Notes: a model not told the origin generated them from the sequence alone. Shown: positions 18,053 to 28,109, counted from the stretch's first letter. The stretch is DNA of 64,000 bases from Christiangramia portivictoriae DSM 23547 (GCF_000423045.1 NZ_AUHF01000001.1:62001-126000); one strand, 5' to 3'. Translations and numbers: made by a program.

Positions 18053-21000
18053 AATAATCCTTGATCTTAATTCTGTAAATTTGCTGCAAAGGTAAGACTT
18101 GTCTGTTTAAAATTTCAGTTGATTGGAAATATTCTTTGGCGGTATTTATCTGGTTCTTAAGCATGTTCTCATAGTCGATGCTGTTCGAGATGGACTTACG
18201 TTTTTCCTCCAATCCCTGTCGCTGAGAGGCATTTTTCATTTTCATCAACTCGTAGTCCAATTGCTTCATTCTATCCAGAGTTTGCTGACTTAGACCTTTT
18301 TCCAGTAAATCTTGTTCGATTTGTTCCATTTGTCTCTCGACAGTGCCCGACGCAGCATTTTCCATTAGCTCTTTTAATCTACTTCTTATACTTTGCTGAC
18401 GCTTATAGATCTCAAAAATCTCTGCCGAATTTTGTTGTGTGGGCTTTCCTGCTTTGCCTGGAATTTCCATGTTCTGTTGCATCTCCTGTTGTAACTTTTG
18501 TTGCTCTTCAATGATTTGTTGTAATTGAAAATCCTCGCCCTCGCCTGAACCTGGTTGTGGATTGGACATCATATCCTGCATAGAATCCATAATTTCCACA
18601 AGCATTACCGCCAGGTCATTAGCACCGGTAAGTACGTATTGCTGACTTGCGGTTCCCTGCCCTATTTGATTCTCAGCAAGGCGCTCCAGGGATTTATTGA
18701 TATCAAAATCTATGTCTGTAAGCTTGGAGGTAATTTTATTTGAGAACATTGGATTTCGTAGTGCCAGGTTATAAACACTGTCATCTATATGCTCAAAGTT
18801 ATCACGAAGCTCATTTTGATCGTTCAGTTTAATAGCATAATCCGGACTGGATACACTGATATTATTAAACTCCTGAAGTAATTGCTCCTGCATTAAAGAA
18901 AATCTAACCAGATTATTTAAAATTTGACGTAATACTTTGGCATCGGCTTCGAGTTTCTGCATCCCCGCCTGCATGGCAGCTTGCTGCATTTCAGCGCTCA
19001 ACTGTCGCATTTTCTTTGCACCATTCTTTTGTTCCTGGATGGCACTCTTATTTTGTTGTAAATTCTCTGCTGCCTTTTTCAGATCTTTTGAAATTGACTT
19101 TTCCATATTCGTATCACGAGCTAAGGATTTAGGTTTCTTCAATTCCTGATTGTCTTTGGATAAAGCGTCCAATTGCTTCTGAATACTATCGAACTCTTTG
19201 TTCAAATCTTTCTGTTTGTCTGAAGATCCTTCGGAATCGTTTGCCATTTGATCCTGTTTATCAGCCAATCGCTCCAGATCTCGTGCGATCTTTTGCTGTT
19301 TTTCCTCGATATAATATCGTTTGGTAATCTCCAGAAGCTGTTCAAGATTACGTTCATTGTTCTTAGACTTTTTAGAAAGATCCTGTAATTTTTTTCCGAG
19401 TTCTTCCTTCTGAATTTTTTCAGAATACTCCTGAAGTTCTTTCAACAATTGCTCATTCTCTTTAAGACGATTTTCATTCTCCTCGAGTCTATGTTGCAAC
19501 GCATCTCTCTGCATGGATGGTTCATCGGTTCTTTGTTCTTCGATGCCTTTCCGCAATTCCCTGCTATGCTTTTGAAAAAGTTCGTTTTGAAGCTTCTGTC
19601 TTTGAAGAAATTGATATAGTTGCTCCTTTTCATTATAGTCAAGATTCTCATTCTCCCGGTCCATTCTCTGCAGTTCATCCAGTTCGCTGGAATCACGTTT
19701 TAAATCATCCAGTTCTTTCGAGATCTCTTGTATGGAATGTTGCTGTTGTTCGAGATTTTGGTCTTCATTTTCCATCTGAGTATTCTTACGATAAGTAAAA
19801 ACTTCTGAAACGCTGGATTTACTTCCATTGACAGCATCATTATCAAATACCTCAAAGTAGTAGGAATATGGCATACCAGGTTGCAGTTCGAGATTATTTG
19901 GAAAGCTGTAATAAAAATTATCCACCAGGGCCGGCCTGATATCCAGCTTTAAATATTTTTTTTTCTGAAGTGAATCCCGCGGATAATAAACCAGTCGTAA
20001 ACCAGAAATTCCATGATCATCCTCTACCCTTCCTTTGATGTATGTTTGCTGATTATTTAGACTATCATTCTTTGTTTCCACTTCAATTTCCGGATGAAGA
20101 TCCCGGATCACATCTATCTGATAATCCAGCTTCTCATGCTGCAGTTTATTAGCGTTCGAAGAACTGATGGAATAATTTAGTGTTTCAAAAATTTGATATT
20201 TGAATCCTGCCAGATTCTTCTTGACCGGGAGTTCAATTAGACTATCGCTGCTTATAAACTCTACTTTATCTGAATGAATCGTTGAAAACATCCAGGATAT
20301 TCTAGAACCTTCCGGCACCTGAAAGGAACCTAAACCTCTATAAACCTGCTTATCAAGATTCAGATAATTGGGATATTCAACGCTGATCTCCATATTCGTG
20401 ATCAATGGTAACTCCAAAACCTTAAATTTATAAGTTCTGGAACTTATACCACCGCCTATTAATCGAAATTCAAATGGAGAATCTAAATTTTCAAATTGAT
20501 AACTAAAGCGGCCGTTCCCTTCCGACCTCAACCTACGCTTGTTTCCAGATGATATGAGCTGTACATCTTCAGGTAACCTATCTCCGCTAATCTCTACTAT
20601 AAGTTCAAAATCTGAATTTTGAAATGTTTGTAAACTATCATTCAGAATTAAAAATTCAAATGGTGCTGGCTGTTCAAATGCCTTATTATAGTTGCTAAGC
20701 CTATGAAAACCCGTGGTGAATAAATGTGCGTTGTCAGAAATCCATAATGCCAGAATGATAAGGACAGGAAGAACTAAAACCGGTACATATTTGCGATTCT
20801 TCTTTAGATCGATGGCCCTGGAAAAATCGATAACTTTAAGGTTTTCGGCCTTCTGATCGATACTCGCCATGAGTAATTCAGATCTTTCCGAAGAAAGATC
20901 AAGCTGCAACAAATTGAGCAACTTATCCCCTATTTCCTTAAAATGTACCCCTATGATTCTTGAAGCCTGCTGGTAGTCGATTCCTTTCCGTAATTTAAAA

Positions 21001-21245
21001 AGTTTAGACAGTGGAATCCCAATCAGATAAATAAAAAGCAAAATCTCTATGAGCATAAATGACCAGAAGAGCATTGCCCTTACCCATTCATCAAACCAGA
21101 AAAAATATTCAAGGCTTACAGTAATCAGAAAATATAAAAGACCGATCCCCAGGAAAAGTATAACACCTTTCAGGATCTGGCTCAGATAGAATTTTCGAAT
21201 GAATGCATCGAGCCGGGAAAGTACGCGATCAAAATTACTGTTCAA
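18033..21245 (-). CDS. DUF4175 family large membrane protein with coiled coil
   Basis: Protein of 1070 residues. Membrane segments at about 23-45, 57-77 and 153-170 anchor the N-terminus. A probable periplasmic strand-rich region spans about 190-480, then a very long charged, glutamine-rich helical region (about 480-760 and 880-1000) predicts extended coiled coils. Some relatives in alphaproteobacteria carry the DUF4175 name; function unknown. The ybeY start overlaps its end. A shape like this suggests an envelope-spanning scaffold, but that is inference. Confidence 0.75.
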   Translation of the reverse strand: MNSNFDRVLSRLDAFIRKFYLSQILKGVILFLGIGLLYFLITVSLEYFFWFDEWVRAMLFWSFMLIEILLFIYLIGIPLSKLFKLRKGIDYQQASRIIGVHFKEIGDKLLNLLQLDLSSERSELLMASIDQKAENLKVIDFSRAIDLKKNRKYVPVLVLPVLIILALWISDNAHLFTTGFHRLSNYNKAFEQPAPFEFLILNDSLQTFQNSDFELIVEISGDRLPEDVQLISSGNKRRLRSEGNGRFSYQFENLDSPFEFRLIGGGISSRTYKFKVLELPLITNMEISVEYPNYLNLDKQVYRGLGSFQVPEGSRISWMFSTIHSDKVEFISSDSLIELPVKKNLAGFKYQIFETLNYSISSSNANKLQHEKLDYQIDVIRDLHPEIEVETKNDSLNNQQTYIKGRVEDDHGISGLRLVYYPRDSLQKKKYLKLDIRPALVDNFYYSFPNNLELQPGMPYSYYFEVFDNDAVNGSKSSVSEVFTYRKNTQMENEDQNLEQQQHSIQEISKELDDLKRDSSELDELQRMDRENENLDYNEKEQLYQFLQRQKLQNELFQKHSRELRKGIEEQRTDEPSMQRDALQHRLEENENRLKENEQLLKELQEYSEKIQKEELGKKLQDLSKKSKNNERNLEQLLEITKRYYIEEKQQKIARDLERLADKQDQMANDSEGSSDKQKDLNKEFDSIQKQLDALSKDNQELKKPKSLARDTNMEKSISKDLKKAAENLQQNKSAIQEQKNGAKKMRQLSAEMQQAAMQAGMQKLEADAKVLRQILNNLVRFSLMQEQLLQEFNNISVSSPDYAIKLNDQNELRDNFEHIDDSVYNLALRNPMFSNKITSKLTDIDFDINKSLERLAENQIGQGTASQQYVLTGANDLAVMLVEIMDSMQDMMSNPQPGSGEGEDFQLQQIIEEQQKLQQEMQQNMEIPGKAGKPTQQNSAEIFEIYKRQQSIRSRLKELMENAASGTVERQMEQIEQDLLEKGLSQQTLDRMKQLDYELMKMKNASQRQGLEEKRKSISNSIDYENMLKNQINTAKEYFQSTEILNRQVLPLQQIYRIKIKDYFGKGND

Positions 21246-21354
21246 TTATTGATAGTTTGTTTAAAAATACGATAATTAAGACACTTTGATTAGTAGTTCA
21301 TGCAGTTTAGGATTGCTTGAATAAGGTTGTATCTTTGCTTTAAAACTCATTTTT

Positions 21355-22872
21355 ATGTCTTCTAAAGTTAGAGTAAGATTTGCTCCGAGCCCTACGGGAC
21401 CATTACATATTGGCGGTGTAAGAACCGCTTTGTACAATTATTTATTTGCCAAGAAACATGGCGGTGATTTCGTTCTTCGTGTTGAAGATACAGATCAAAA
21501 CAGGTATGTAGACGGAGCCGAGGATTATATCATTGAATCCCTGAACTGGTGCGGGATCCCTTATGACGAAGGTCCAGGTAAGGAAAAAGGTTTTGGTCCA
21601 TACAGACAGAGCGAAAGAAAAGATAAATATCGTGCTTACGCAGAAGCATTAATTGATTCTGGAAATGCGTATTATGCATTTGATACTTCAGAAGAACTGG
21701 ACGCACATAGAAAAGATCACGAAGAAAAAGGGAAAACCTTTATATATAACTGGCATAATCGCGAAAAACTAAATAATTCGCTTAGCCTCACTTCCGAAGA
21801 GACCAGAAAGAAAATTGATAAGGGCGATGCTTATGTGATCAGGTTTAAATCTCCTCAGGACGAAACCTTGCATCTAAAAGACGTGATTCGCGGGGATATG
21901 GAAATAGATTCCAATATCCTGGATGACAAAGTGCTTTTCAAGAGTGATGGTATGCCTACATATCATCTTGCCAATATTGTGGATGATCATTTAATGGAGA
22001 TCACGCATGTAATTCGTGGGGAAGAATGGTTGCCTTCACTGGCATTACATTACATGCTCTATCGTGCATTTGGATGGACAGCTCCAGAATTTGCCCATTT
22101 ACCACTTATTCTGAAACCTCAGGGAAAAGGAAAATTAAGCAAACGGGATGGTGAAAAGATGGGTTTCCCGGTATTTCCTCTGGAGTGGAAAGATCCAAAA
22201 ACCGGGGATGTTTCTACCGGTTATAGAGAAGAGGGATATTATCCTGAAGCGGTAGTGAACATGCTTGCATTTCTTGGATGGAATCCTGGTACAGAACAGG
22301 AATTCTTCAGTCTTACCGAACTAACAAAAGCTTTCGAGCTGGAACGAGTTCACAAAGGCGGTGCTAAATTTGATCCGGAAAAAACCAAATGGTTCCAGCA
22401 ACATTATATGCAAGAAGCCGATGAAACACAAGTTACAGAGGAATTTCAAAAAATCCTTAAGGAAAAAGAGATCATGGTTGAAGGCTCCTATGTGAAAAAT
22501 GTGGTTTCTTTGATCAAGGAAAGAGCGGTATTTGTAGAAGATCTTTGGGAGCAGGGATATTTCTTCTTCGTCTCCCCTACTTCTTTTGAACCTAAAGACG
22601 CCAAAAAAGCGTGGAAAGAGGGTTCAGCTGAATTAATGAACGAATTAAAAACCTTCCTGGAAGGACAGGATAATTTTGAAACCGAACAATTACAGACAGC
22701 AGTAAAAAGCTGGATCAAAAGCAAAGAAGTTGGTTTTGGAAAAGTTATGATGCCTCTACGCCTGGCTCTTGTAGGAGCATTACAGGGACCAGATGTTTAC
22801 GAAATCGCGAGTTATGTGGGTAAACAACAGACTTTAAGCAGGCTTAGTAAAGCCATTGAAACGCTGGGATAA
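21355..22872 (+). CDS. gltX: Glutamate--tRNA ligase
   Basis: Class I aminoacyl-tRNA synthetase of 505 residues. APSPTGPLHIGG at 10-21 is the HIGH motif region, and KLSKR at 260-264 is the KMSKS motif. The anticodon-binding helical domain fills the C-terminus. A -7 box TATCTTTG lies at 21330-21337. The window also encodes glnS, so this enzyme probably charges only tRNA-Glu. Confidence 0.97.
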   Translation: MSSKVRVRFAPSPTGPLHIGGVRTALYNYLFAKKHGGDFVLRVEDTDQNRYVDGAEDYIIESLNWCGIPYDEGPGKEKGFGPYRQSERKDKYRAYAEALIDSGNAYYAFDTSEELDAHRKDHEEKGKTFIYNWHNREKLNNSLSLTSEETRKKIDKGDAYVIRFKSPQDETLHLKDVIRGDMEIDSNILDDKVLFKSDGMPTYHLANIVDDHLMEITHVIRGEEWLPSLALHYMLYRAFGWTAPEFAHLPLILKPQGKGKLSKRDGEKMGFPVFPLEWKDPKTGDVSTGYREEGYYPEAVVNMLAFLGWNPGTEQEFFSLTELTKAFELERVHKGGAKFDPEKTKWFQQHYMQEADETQVTEEFQKILKEKEIMVEGSYVKNVVSLIKERAVFVEDLWEQGYFFFVSPTSFEPKDAKKAWKEGSAELMNELKTFLEGQDNFETEQLQTAVKSWIKSKEVGFGKVMMPLRLALVGALQGPDVYEIASYVGKQQTLSRLSKAIETLG

Positions 22873-22890
22873 TTTATATTGGAAAAAATT

Positions 22891-22927
22891 AAAGCCGGTA
22901 GGATTTCAAATCTTACCGGCTTTTTTT
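22891..22927 (+). terminator. gltX terminator
   Basis: Stem AAAGCCGGTA with TACCGGCTTT (inner pairs GAT and ATC) and a T run on the plus strand. Confidence 0.9.
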
Positions 22928-22978
22928 ATGCTGAACAACTGGCAAAGAATGCTTATTTTTCAGTAAAAATTTAATAGC

Positions 22979-23935
22979 ATGATAAATATTGTCTTAATAC
23001 CCATACTCGCCATTTTCCTGTTACTGCTTATATTTTCAGGAATCTTTGTTGTTAGACAGCAAACTTCAGCAGTAGTTGAGCGGTTTGGAAAATTTACCAG
23101 TATTAGAAATTCGGGACTGCAACTTAAAATTCCCCTGATCGACCAGGTAGCCGGAAGGATCAATTTAAAAGTTCAGCAACTGGATGTGCTGGTAGAAACC
23201 AAAACCAAGGATAACGTTTTTGTGAAGCTGAAGATCTCTGTACAATTCCAGGTTCGAAAGGATAACGTATACGACGCCTTCTACAAGCTTGAAAGTCCGC
23301 ATGACCAGATAACAGCCTATGTATTTGACGTTGTGCGCGCAGAAGTGCCTAAAATGAAGCTTGATGACGTTTTTGAGCGCAAAGATGACATTGCTATCGC
23401 GGTAAACCGTGAATTGAATGAAGCCATGCAGTCATATGGTTACGATATCATTAAAACTCTGGTAACAGATATAGATCCAGATGTACAGGTAAAAGCAGCC
23501 ATGAACAGGATCAATGCTGCAGAAAGAGAAAAGGTTGCCGCAGAGTATGATGCTGAAGCAGATCGAATCAAGATCGTTGCCAAGGCACGGGCTGAGGCAG
23601 AAAGCAAACGTTTACAGGGACAGGGAATTGCAGACCAGCGTAGAGAGATCGCACGTGGACTTGAGGAAAGTGTAGACGTTTTAAATAATGTGGGAATAAA
23701 TTCCCAGGAAGCTTCAGCACTTATCGTGGTTACGCAGCATTACGATACCTTACAGGCTATTGGCGAAGAAACTAACTCTAATCTAATTCTTTTACCTAAT
23801 TCTCCACAAGCTGGTAGTGAAATGCTTAACAATATGGTCGCTTCTTTTACTGCCTCGAACCAGATTGGAGAAGCTATGAAACAGCAAAACAAAAAGAAGA
23901 TCGAGGAACGAAAGAGAAATAACAATGAGGAATAA
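22979..23935 (+). CDS. SPFH/band 7 membrane protein (stomatin/QmcA-like)
   Basis: Length 318. N-terminal membrane helix at about 4-26, then the SPFH domain (about 30-210, including VVERFGKF and LKIPLIDQVAGRINL) and an alanine-glutamate rich coiled coil with AKARAEAESKRLQGQG. These proteins form large oligomers in membranes and influence membrane protein quality control or fluidity. Stand-alone gene with its own terminator; no NfeD partner adjacent. Confidence 0.92.
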   Translation: MINIVLIPILAIFLLLLIFSGIFVVRQQTSAVVERFGKFTSIRNSGLQLKIPLIDQVAGRINLKVQQLDVLVETKTKDNVFVKLKISVQFQVRKDNVYDAFYKLESPHDQITAYVFDVVRAEVPKMKLDDVFERKDDIAIAVNRELNEAMQSYGYDIIKTLVTDIDPDVQVKAAMNRINAAEREKVAAEYDAEADRIKIVAKARAEAESKRLQGQGIADQRREIARGLEESVDVLNNVGINSQEASALIVVTQHYDTLQAIGEETNSNLILLPNSPQAGSEMLNNMVASFTASNQIGEAMKQQNKKKIEERKRNNNEE

Positions 23936-23962
23936 AAAAAGCCCCAATACGGGGCTTTTTAA
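23936..23962 (+). terminator. Convergent terminator after SPFH gene
   Basis: Arms AAAAAGCCCC and GGGGCTTTTT around five bases. It also serves the minus gene ending at 23978. Confidence 0.92.
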
Positions 23963-23977
23963 TTTTATATGAAATGA

Positions 23978-24211
23978 TTATAAGTTGTGATCCATGTTAG
24001 TTCTTTTGATACCCATGATTTTGGAAACCGCACGTATTGAAAGAATTTTATGTACTATCGAACCTACACCGCTTCCCAGCAACGACATGGGTGTCATTTG
24101 TTCTTTTGTATGATCCATGCTTAAACGAATCTCCTCCTTGTCGATCTCTGTCTGTAACTTAAGGATCTTAAGGTCTTTATCGATTTCTTTAAAGGATGAA
24201 TAAACTCTCAT
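23978..24211 (-). CDS. Small conserved protein (DUF6327-like)
   Basis: Length 77, no signal peptide. The first half is a charged helix (SSFKEIDKDLKILKLQTEIDKEEI), and the second half is a weakly hydrophobic segment with GSGVGSIVHKIL. From memory it resembles a small Bacteroidota family found next to YtxH and holin-like genes. Its start touches the stop of the upstream gene (24211), so the three are one operon. Function unknown. Confidence 0.65.
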   Translation of the reverse strand: MRVYSSFKEIDKDLKILKLQTEIDKEEIRLSMDHTKEQMTPMSLLGSGVGSIVHKILSIRAVSKIMGIKRTNMDHNL

Positions 24212-24570
24212 TAATCATTTTTATCGTTAAAAACTGCTTTTGAAAACTTCTGAAGAATCAATTTCTCTATAGGCTCTTTACCAAATATATAAATTAACAC
24301 CCCAACGATTAGGTAAAATCCACCAACGATAAAATAACCGGAACTGGGCACACCAATTGACTGACTAATAATGATCGCAATTGCAAAAGATAGCATGATG
24401 CCGGCAATGCTCAACAAAAAACCCATAATCAGGAAGCGAACGAGCGAAGTTGCTCCTTTCATTCCCTGTTTAAAGGCTTTTAGCTTATAGTATTCAGCAT
24501 TGCTATGCAGGAATGCCTGAATATTATGGTTTAATTCGTCTACGTTGTTCGAAAGCTTTTCAAATGCCAT
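24211..24570 (-). CDS. Holin-X/DUF1469-like two-helix membrane protein
   Basis: Length 119. An amphipathic N-terminus, then two strong membrane helices at about 45-70 and 80-100 with short charged ends. The layout fits the phage holin superfamily III/DUF1469 group, which in bacterial chromosomes is usually a membrane stress protein, not a lysis gene. It sits between YtxH and the DUF6327-like gene; no phage genes are nearby. Confidence 0.7.
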   Translation of the reverse strand: MAFEKLSNNVDELNHNIQAFLHSNAEYYKLKAFKQGMKGATSLVRFLIMGFLLSIAGIMLSFAIAIIISQSIGVPSSGYFIVGGFYLIVGVLIYIFGKEPIEKLILQKFSKAVFNDKND

Positions 24571-24577
24571 ACAGAAA

Positions 24578-24958
24578 TTATACTACCGCTTTGTTTGGAG
24601 TGTTTCCAGATCCTGTTGAAGTACCTGGCTTGTCTTTCTGTAGTTTAGAATTTTGCTTTCTAAGTTCTTCTAGTTTGGATTCCATCGCAGAAAGGATATC
24701 ATCTGCTTTATGACTGGCTGAAGATAATGTTTCTTCAAGTCTTGCTTCAAAATCTGTTCTTGCTTTTCTGGCTTTTTCAGAAAGATTTGAAGAAGTTTCG
24801 TTGTACTTCTTATTCAATCTTTCCTGAGCATTCTGAGCATCATCTCTAAGTTTTTTACGAGTCTTATCTCCACTATCTGGTGCATAAAGTAAACCAACAC
24901 CAGCTCCAATCGCTGCTCCTGTAATTAATGCTAATAATGTATTTCCTGTACTTGCCAT
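24578..24958 (-). CDS. YtxH domain-containing protein
   Basis: Length 126. An N-terminal glycine/alanine-rich membrane segment (about 6-24, LLALITGAAIGAGVGLLYAPDSG) is the YtxH signature, followed by a KTRKKLRDDAQ helix and a long charged coiled coil. YtxH proteins are often induced by general stress; biochemical role unknown. First gene of a three-gene minus operon. Confidence 0.87.
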   Translation of the reverse strand: MASTGNTLLALITGAAIGAGVGLLYAPDSGDKTRKKLRDDAQNAQERLNKKYNETSSNLSEKARKARTDFEARLEETLSSASHKADDILSAMESKLEELRKQNSKLQKDKPGTSTGSGNTPNKAVV

Positions 24959-25082
24959 AAGTTATTGATTTTAGGTTATTAAAGGTCAAAGATAGTAGAA
25001 GCTTACCCCGCAGCTTGTTAATAACCGGTTAATATGTTAAAACCGCAATGCTAAATTATTCTTAAATAGCTTTTAAATTGGT

Positions 25083-26768
25083 TTAATTCTTAATCTTGGC
25101 CCAGGAATCACGTAAACCAACAGTTCTATTAAATATTAGCTTCTCACTGGTGGAATCTTTATCCACACAAAAATATCCTATTCTTTGAAATTGTACTTTG
25201 TCTTCAGGAGCCGAGTCTTTAAGGCCAGGTTCAAGATATCCGGTCACAACCTGCAATGATTCAGGATTAACAAAATCAAGATAATCTTTATCCTTCACAC
25301 TATCGGGAGCTTCTTCAGTAAAAAGTCGGTCATAGAGTCTTATTTCAGCTTCAACGGCGTGTTTTACAGAAACCCAGTGCAAAGTACCTTTTACCTTCCG
25401 AAGAGATTCTTCAGTACCGCTTCCACTTTTACTTTTAGGATCATAGGTCGCATGAATTTCAGTGATATTCCCATCGGCGTCCTTTAAAACATCCTCCCCT
25501 TTTATGATATAAGCGTTTTTAAGTCGCACTTCCTTTCCTAGTGTTAATCTGAAAAATTTACGATTCGCACTCTCCCTGAAATCTTCTCTCTCGATATACA
25601 GTTCTCTGGAGAATGGAATTTCCCTGCTTCCGGCAGTTTCATCTTCAGGATTGTTTTCAGCTTCCAGCCATTCCTCTTCTCCTTCAGGATAGTTAGTTAT
25701 TATCAACTTTACAGGATCCAGTACACCCATTACCCTTGGCGCTACCTTGTTGAGATCTTCTCGCGCACAAAATTCAAGATGAGAAACATCGATCATATTC
25801 TCACGTTTTCCAACTCCAATTGAATCGGCAAACTTCCTAATAGCACCAGCAGTATAGCCTCTTCTTCGTAATCCTGATATGGTAGGCATTCGGGGATCAT
25901 CCCAACTTTTTACAAAACCTTGCTCTACAAGCTGTAGCAGTTTACGTTTGCTAACGATGGTATGACTCAAATTTCTACGCGCAAATTCACGCTGTTTCGG
26001 CTCGAATTCACCTGGCTTGCTTACCTTTTCCAGGAACCAGTTATACAATTCCCGGTGCGGCAGGAACTCAAGCGTACAGAATGAATGAGAAACATGTTCG
26101 ATAAAATCTGACTGTCCGTGAGCCCAGTCATACATTGGATAAATTTTCCAGTTATCTGCAGTTCTATGGTGATTCTTGTGAAGACAGCGATACATGATCG
26201 GGTCACGCATAAGCATGTTGGACGAAGCCATATCGATCTTTGCCCGTAATACATGTCCTCTTTCAGGAGTATCACCATTCTTCATCTGCTCGAAAAGTTC
26301 CATATTTTCTTCTACGGAACGATTTCTGAAAGGACTTTCCTTCCCTGGTTCTGTAGGGGTTCCCTTCTGCTCCGCAATTTCTTCTGAAGTCTGGCTATCC
26401 ACATAAGCATCCCCATTTTTGATCATTTCCACCGCCCAGTCATAGAGTTTCTGAAAATAATCTGAAGCATAACATTCCTCAGCCCATTTAAAGCCCAACC
26501 ATTCGATATCTCTTTTGATCGCATCTACGTACTCCTGCTCTTCTTTGGCTGGATTTGTATCATCAAATCTAAGATTTACGGGAGCGTTATACTTTTCACC
26601 TAATCCAAAATTCAAACAAATAGAGGACGCGTGACCAATATGTAAGTAACCATTAGGCTCAGGAGGAAACCTGAATTTGAGGTCTTCTCTTGAATAATTG
26701 GAATTAAGATCTTCTTCTATGATCTGCTCAATAAAATTGAGGGACTTTTTAGCTTCTGCCATAACCAT
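25083..26768 (-). CDS. glnS: Glutamine--tRNA ligase
   Basis: Class I synthetase of 561 residues. PPEPNGYLHIGHAS at 35-48 includes the HIGH motif (43-46), and VSKRK at 272-276 is the KMSKS motif. C-terminal beta-barrel anticodon domains are present at normal length. A second Met at 26762 is an alternative start. A -7 box (CAAATTTA on plus, 26782-26789) lies upstream. GlnS in a Bacteroidota genome removes the need for amidation of Glu-tRNA-Gln. Confidence 0.97.
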   Translation of the reverse strand: MVMAEAKKSLNFIEQIIEEDLNSNYSREDLKFRFPPEPNGYLHIGHASSICLNFGLGEKYNAPVNLRFDDTNPAKEEQEYVDAIKRDIEWLGFKWAEECYASDYFQKLYDWAVEMIKNGDAYVDSQTSEEIAEQKGTPTEPGKESPFRNRSVEENMELFEQMKNGDTPERGHVLRAKIDMASSNMLMRDPIMYRCLHKNHHRTADNWKIYPMYDWAHGQSDFIEHVSHSFCTLEFLPHRELYNWFLEKVSKPGEFEPKQREFARRNLSHTIVSKRKLLQLVEQGFVKSWDDPRMPTISGLRRRGYTAGAIRKFADSIGVGKRENMIDVSHLEFCAREDLNKVAPRVMGVLDPVKLIITNYPEGEEEWLEAENNPEDETAGSREIPFSRELYIEREDFRESANRKFFRLTLGKEVRLKNAYIIKGEDVLKDADGNITEIHATYDPKSKSGSGTEESLRKVKGTLHWVSVKHAVEAEIRLYDRLFTEEAPDSVKDKDYLDFVNPESLQVVTGYLEPGLKDSAPEDKVQFQRIGYFCVDKDSTSEKLIFNRTVGLRDSWAKIKN

Positions 26769-26872
26769 TTTTAATATGCTGCAAATTTATCAAATTTTAA
26801 ATCGATAAAGACTGCCTGCGAACAATAGTATCCTGAAAATTGATAACTTGAATTAAATTCAAACATGGAGAT

Positions 26873-27589
26873 ATGGCTGATCTATATCAAATCATTTTAT
26901 ATTCAGCGTTTTCGGGTATTACAGTATTTCTTGGAGGTTTGCTTTCCAAGTACTTCGGAAGCGGTGTAGACAGCACAATCAAAAGACAGGAAATCACTCA
27001 TTTCATTACCGCTTTTGGAGGAGGTATCCTGATTGGTGCAGTAGCGCTGGTGCTTATACCTAGAGGAATGGAGGATCTGGATTTACCGGTTTTGCTCCTG
27101 GCTTTTGTAAGCGGTGCGCTGGTAGTATTCTTTATAGACAGAAAATTAGAAAAATCTGGAAGTACTTTATCGCAATTACTGGCAATGCTACTGGATTTTA
27201 TTCCGGAGGCGATCGCGCTGGGTGCCATATTCGCTACAGATTCCAAGACCGGAACTTTATTAGCCGTCTTTATAGGATTACAGAACTTACCTGAATCATT
27301 CAATTCCTACCAGGATCTTAAAAGGTCTGGTATGAAATCTAAAAAAGCGCTGGCAATACTGCTGGCATTAAGCTTTAGTGGAGTACTGGGTGCCCTGCTT
27401 GGTTATGAATTTCTAACAGATCTGCCTGAAGTTACGGCGTTGCTGATGGTATTTGCCGGTGGCGGAATCCTTTATTTAATTTTTCAGGATATCGCTCCCA
27501 CTGTAAAGCTTAAGCGAACATGGATTCCGGCTTTGGGTGCAAATCTCGGTTTTTTAATAGGGATGATTGGAGAAAAATTGATCCAGTAA
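26873..27589 (+). CDS. ZIP family metal transporter
   Basis: Length 238 with about seven to eight membrane helices. The metal-site helices carry LDFIPEAIALGAIFA and QNLPESFNSY, the ZIP pattern in which Glu and Asn replace part of the usual His set. It probably moves divalent metal (zinc, iron or manganese) across the inner membrane. Metal specificity cannot be read. The folB gene follows after 42 bp with its own -7 box. Confidence 0.78.
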   Translation: MADLYQIILYSAFSGITVFLGGLLSKYFGSGVDSTIKRQEITHFITAFGGGILIGAVALVLIPRGMEDLDLPVLLLAFVSGALVVFFIDRKLEKSGSTLSQLLAMLLDFIPEAIALGAIFATDSKTGTLLAVFIGLQNLPESFNSYQDLKRSGMKSKKALAILLALSFSGVLGALLGYEFLTDLPEVTALLMVFAGGGILYLIFQDIAPTVKLKRTWIPALGANLGFLIGMIGEKLIQ

Positions 27590-27631
27590 TTATTCTATTC
27601 TACAGGAAACATATCTTTGTGAAAAAAAGTT

Positions 27632-27988
27632 TTGGGAATAATTACACTTAAGAATATTCGAACTTTCGCCTACCATGGTTGTCTCGACGAAGAAAGTAAA
27701 ATTGGAAGTGAATATCAGGTAGACCTCAGGATTCATGGCGATCTCTCTTTATCTGCCAAAACAGATGAGCTTAAAGATACTATCGATTACGTGCACCTAA
27801 ATCATATTGTGAAGCAGGAAATGGCAATTAGATCAAAATTACTGGAAACCGTGGCGGAGAGAATCCTGACGCGTATTCTAAGTGAACTCATTATGGTTCA
27901 GCATGCTGAAGTGGATGTTTCAAAGATCAATCCGCCAATTGGTGGTAATGTGGCCATGGTTACTGTAAGCATGCAGAAATCAAGATAG
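27632..27988 (+). CDS. folB: Dihydroneopterin aldolase
   Basis: FolB of folate synthesis, 118 residues, tunnelling-fold. FAYHGCLDEESKIGSEYQVDL near the start contains the family substrate motif, and the conserved lysine region ISKINPPIGG is present near the end. The start is TTG at 27632: an in-frame stop at 27620 rules out any longer form, and there is no nearby ATG. A -7 box TATCTTTG at 27612-27619 implies a very short leader. Confidence 0.88.
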   Translation: MGIITLKNIRTFAYHGCLDEESKIGSEYQVDLRIHGDLSLSAKTDELKDTIDYVHLNHIVKQEMAIRSKLLETVAERILTRILSELIMVQHAEVDVSKINPPIGGNVAMVTVSMQKSR

Positions 27989-27996
27989 ATTTTAGT

Positions 27997-28025
27997 TTTG
28001 AAACTTAAAATTTTTATTACATTTG
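27997..28025 (+). promoter_or_regulatory. Promoter of tRNA-Cys
   Basis: TTTG at 27997-28000, 17 bases, then TACATTTG at 28018-28025: a full Bacteroidota -33/-7 pair ending 13 bp before the tRNA. Confidence 0.65.
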
Positions 28026-28038
28026 CCATCCCGCAAAG

Positions 28039-28109
28039 GGCATCGTGGCCGAGTGGCTAGGCAGAGGTCTGCAAAACCTTGTACAGCGGTTCGAATCCGC
28101 TCGATGCCT
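28039..28109 (+). tRNA. tRNA-Cys (anticodon GCA)
   Basis: Seven-base acceptor GGCATCG pairs with CGATGCC. The anticodon stem GAGGT/ACCTT encloses loop CTGCAAA (anticodon GCA), and the T arm is GCGG-TTCGAAT-CCGC. Discriminator base is T, as expected for cysteine. CCA is not encoded. Confidence 0.95.

Noticed and set aside
24211-24570. Holin-like gene as sign of a prophage
   Set aside because: It is a chromosomal stress-type operon with YtxH and DUF6327-like genes, and no phage structural or lysis genes are nearby.
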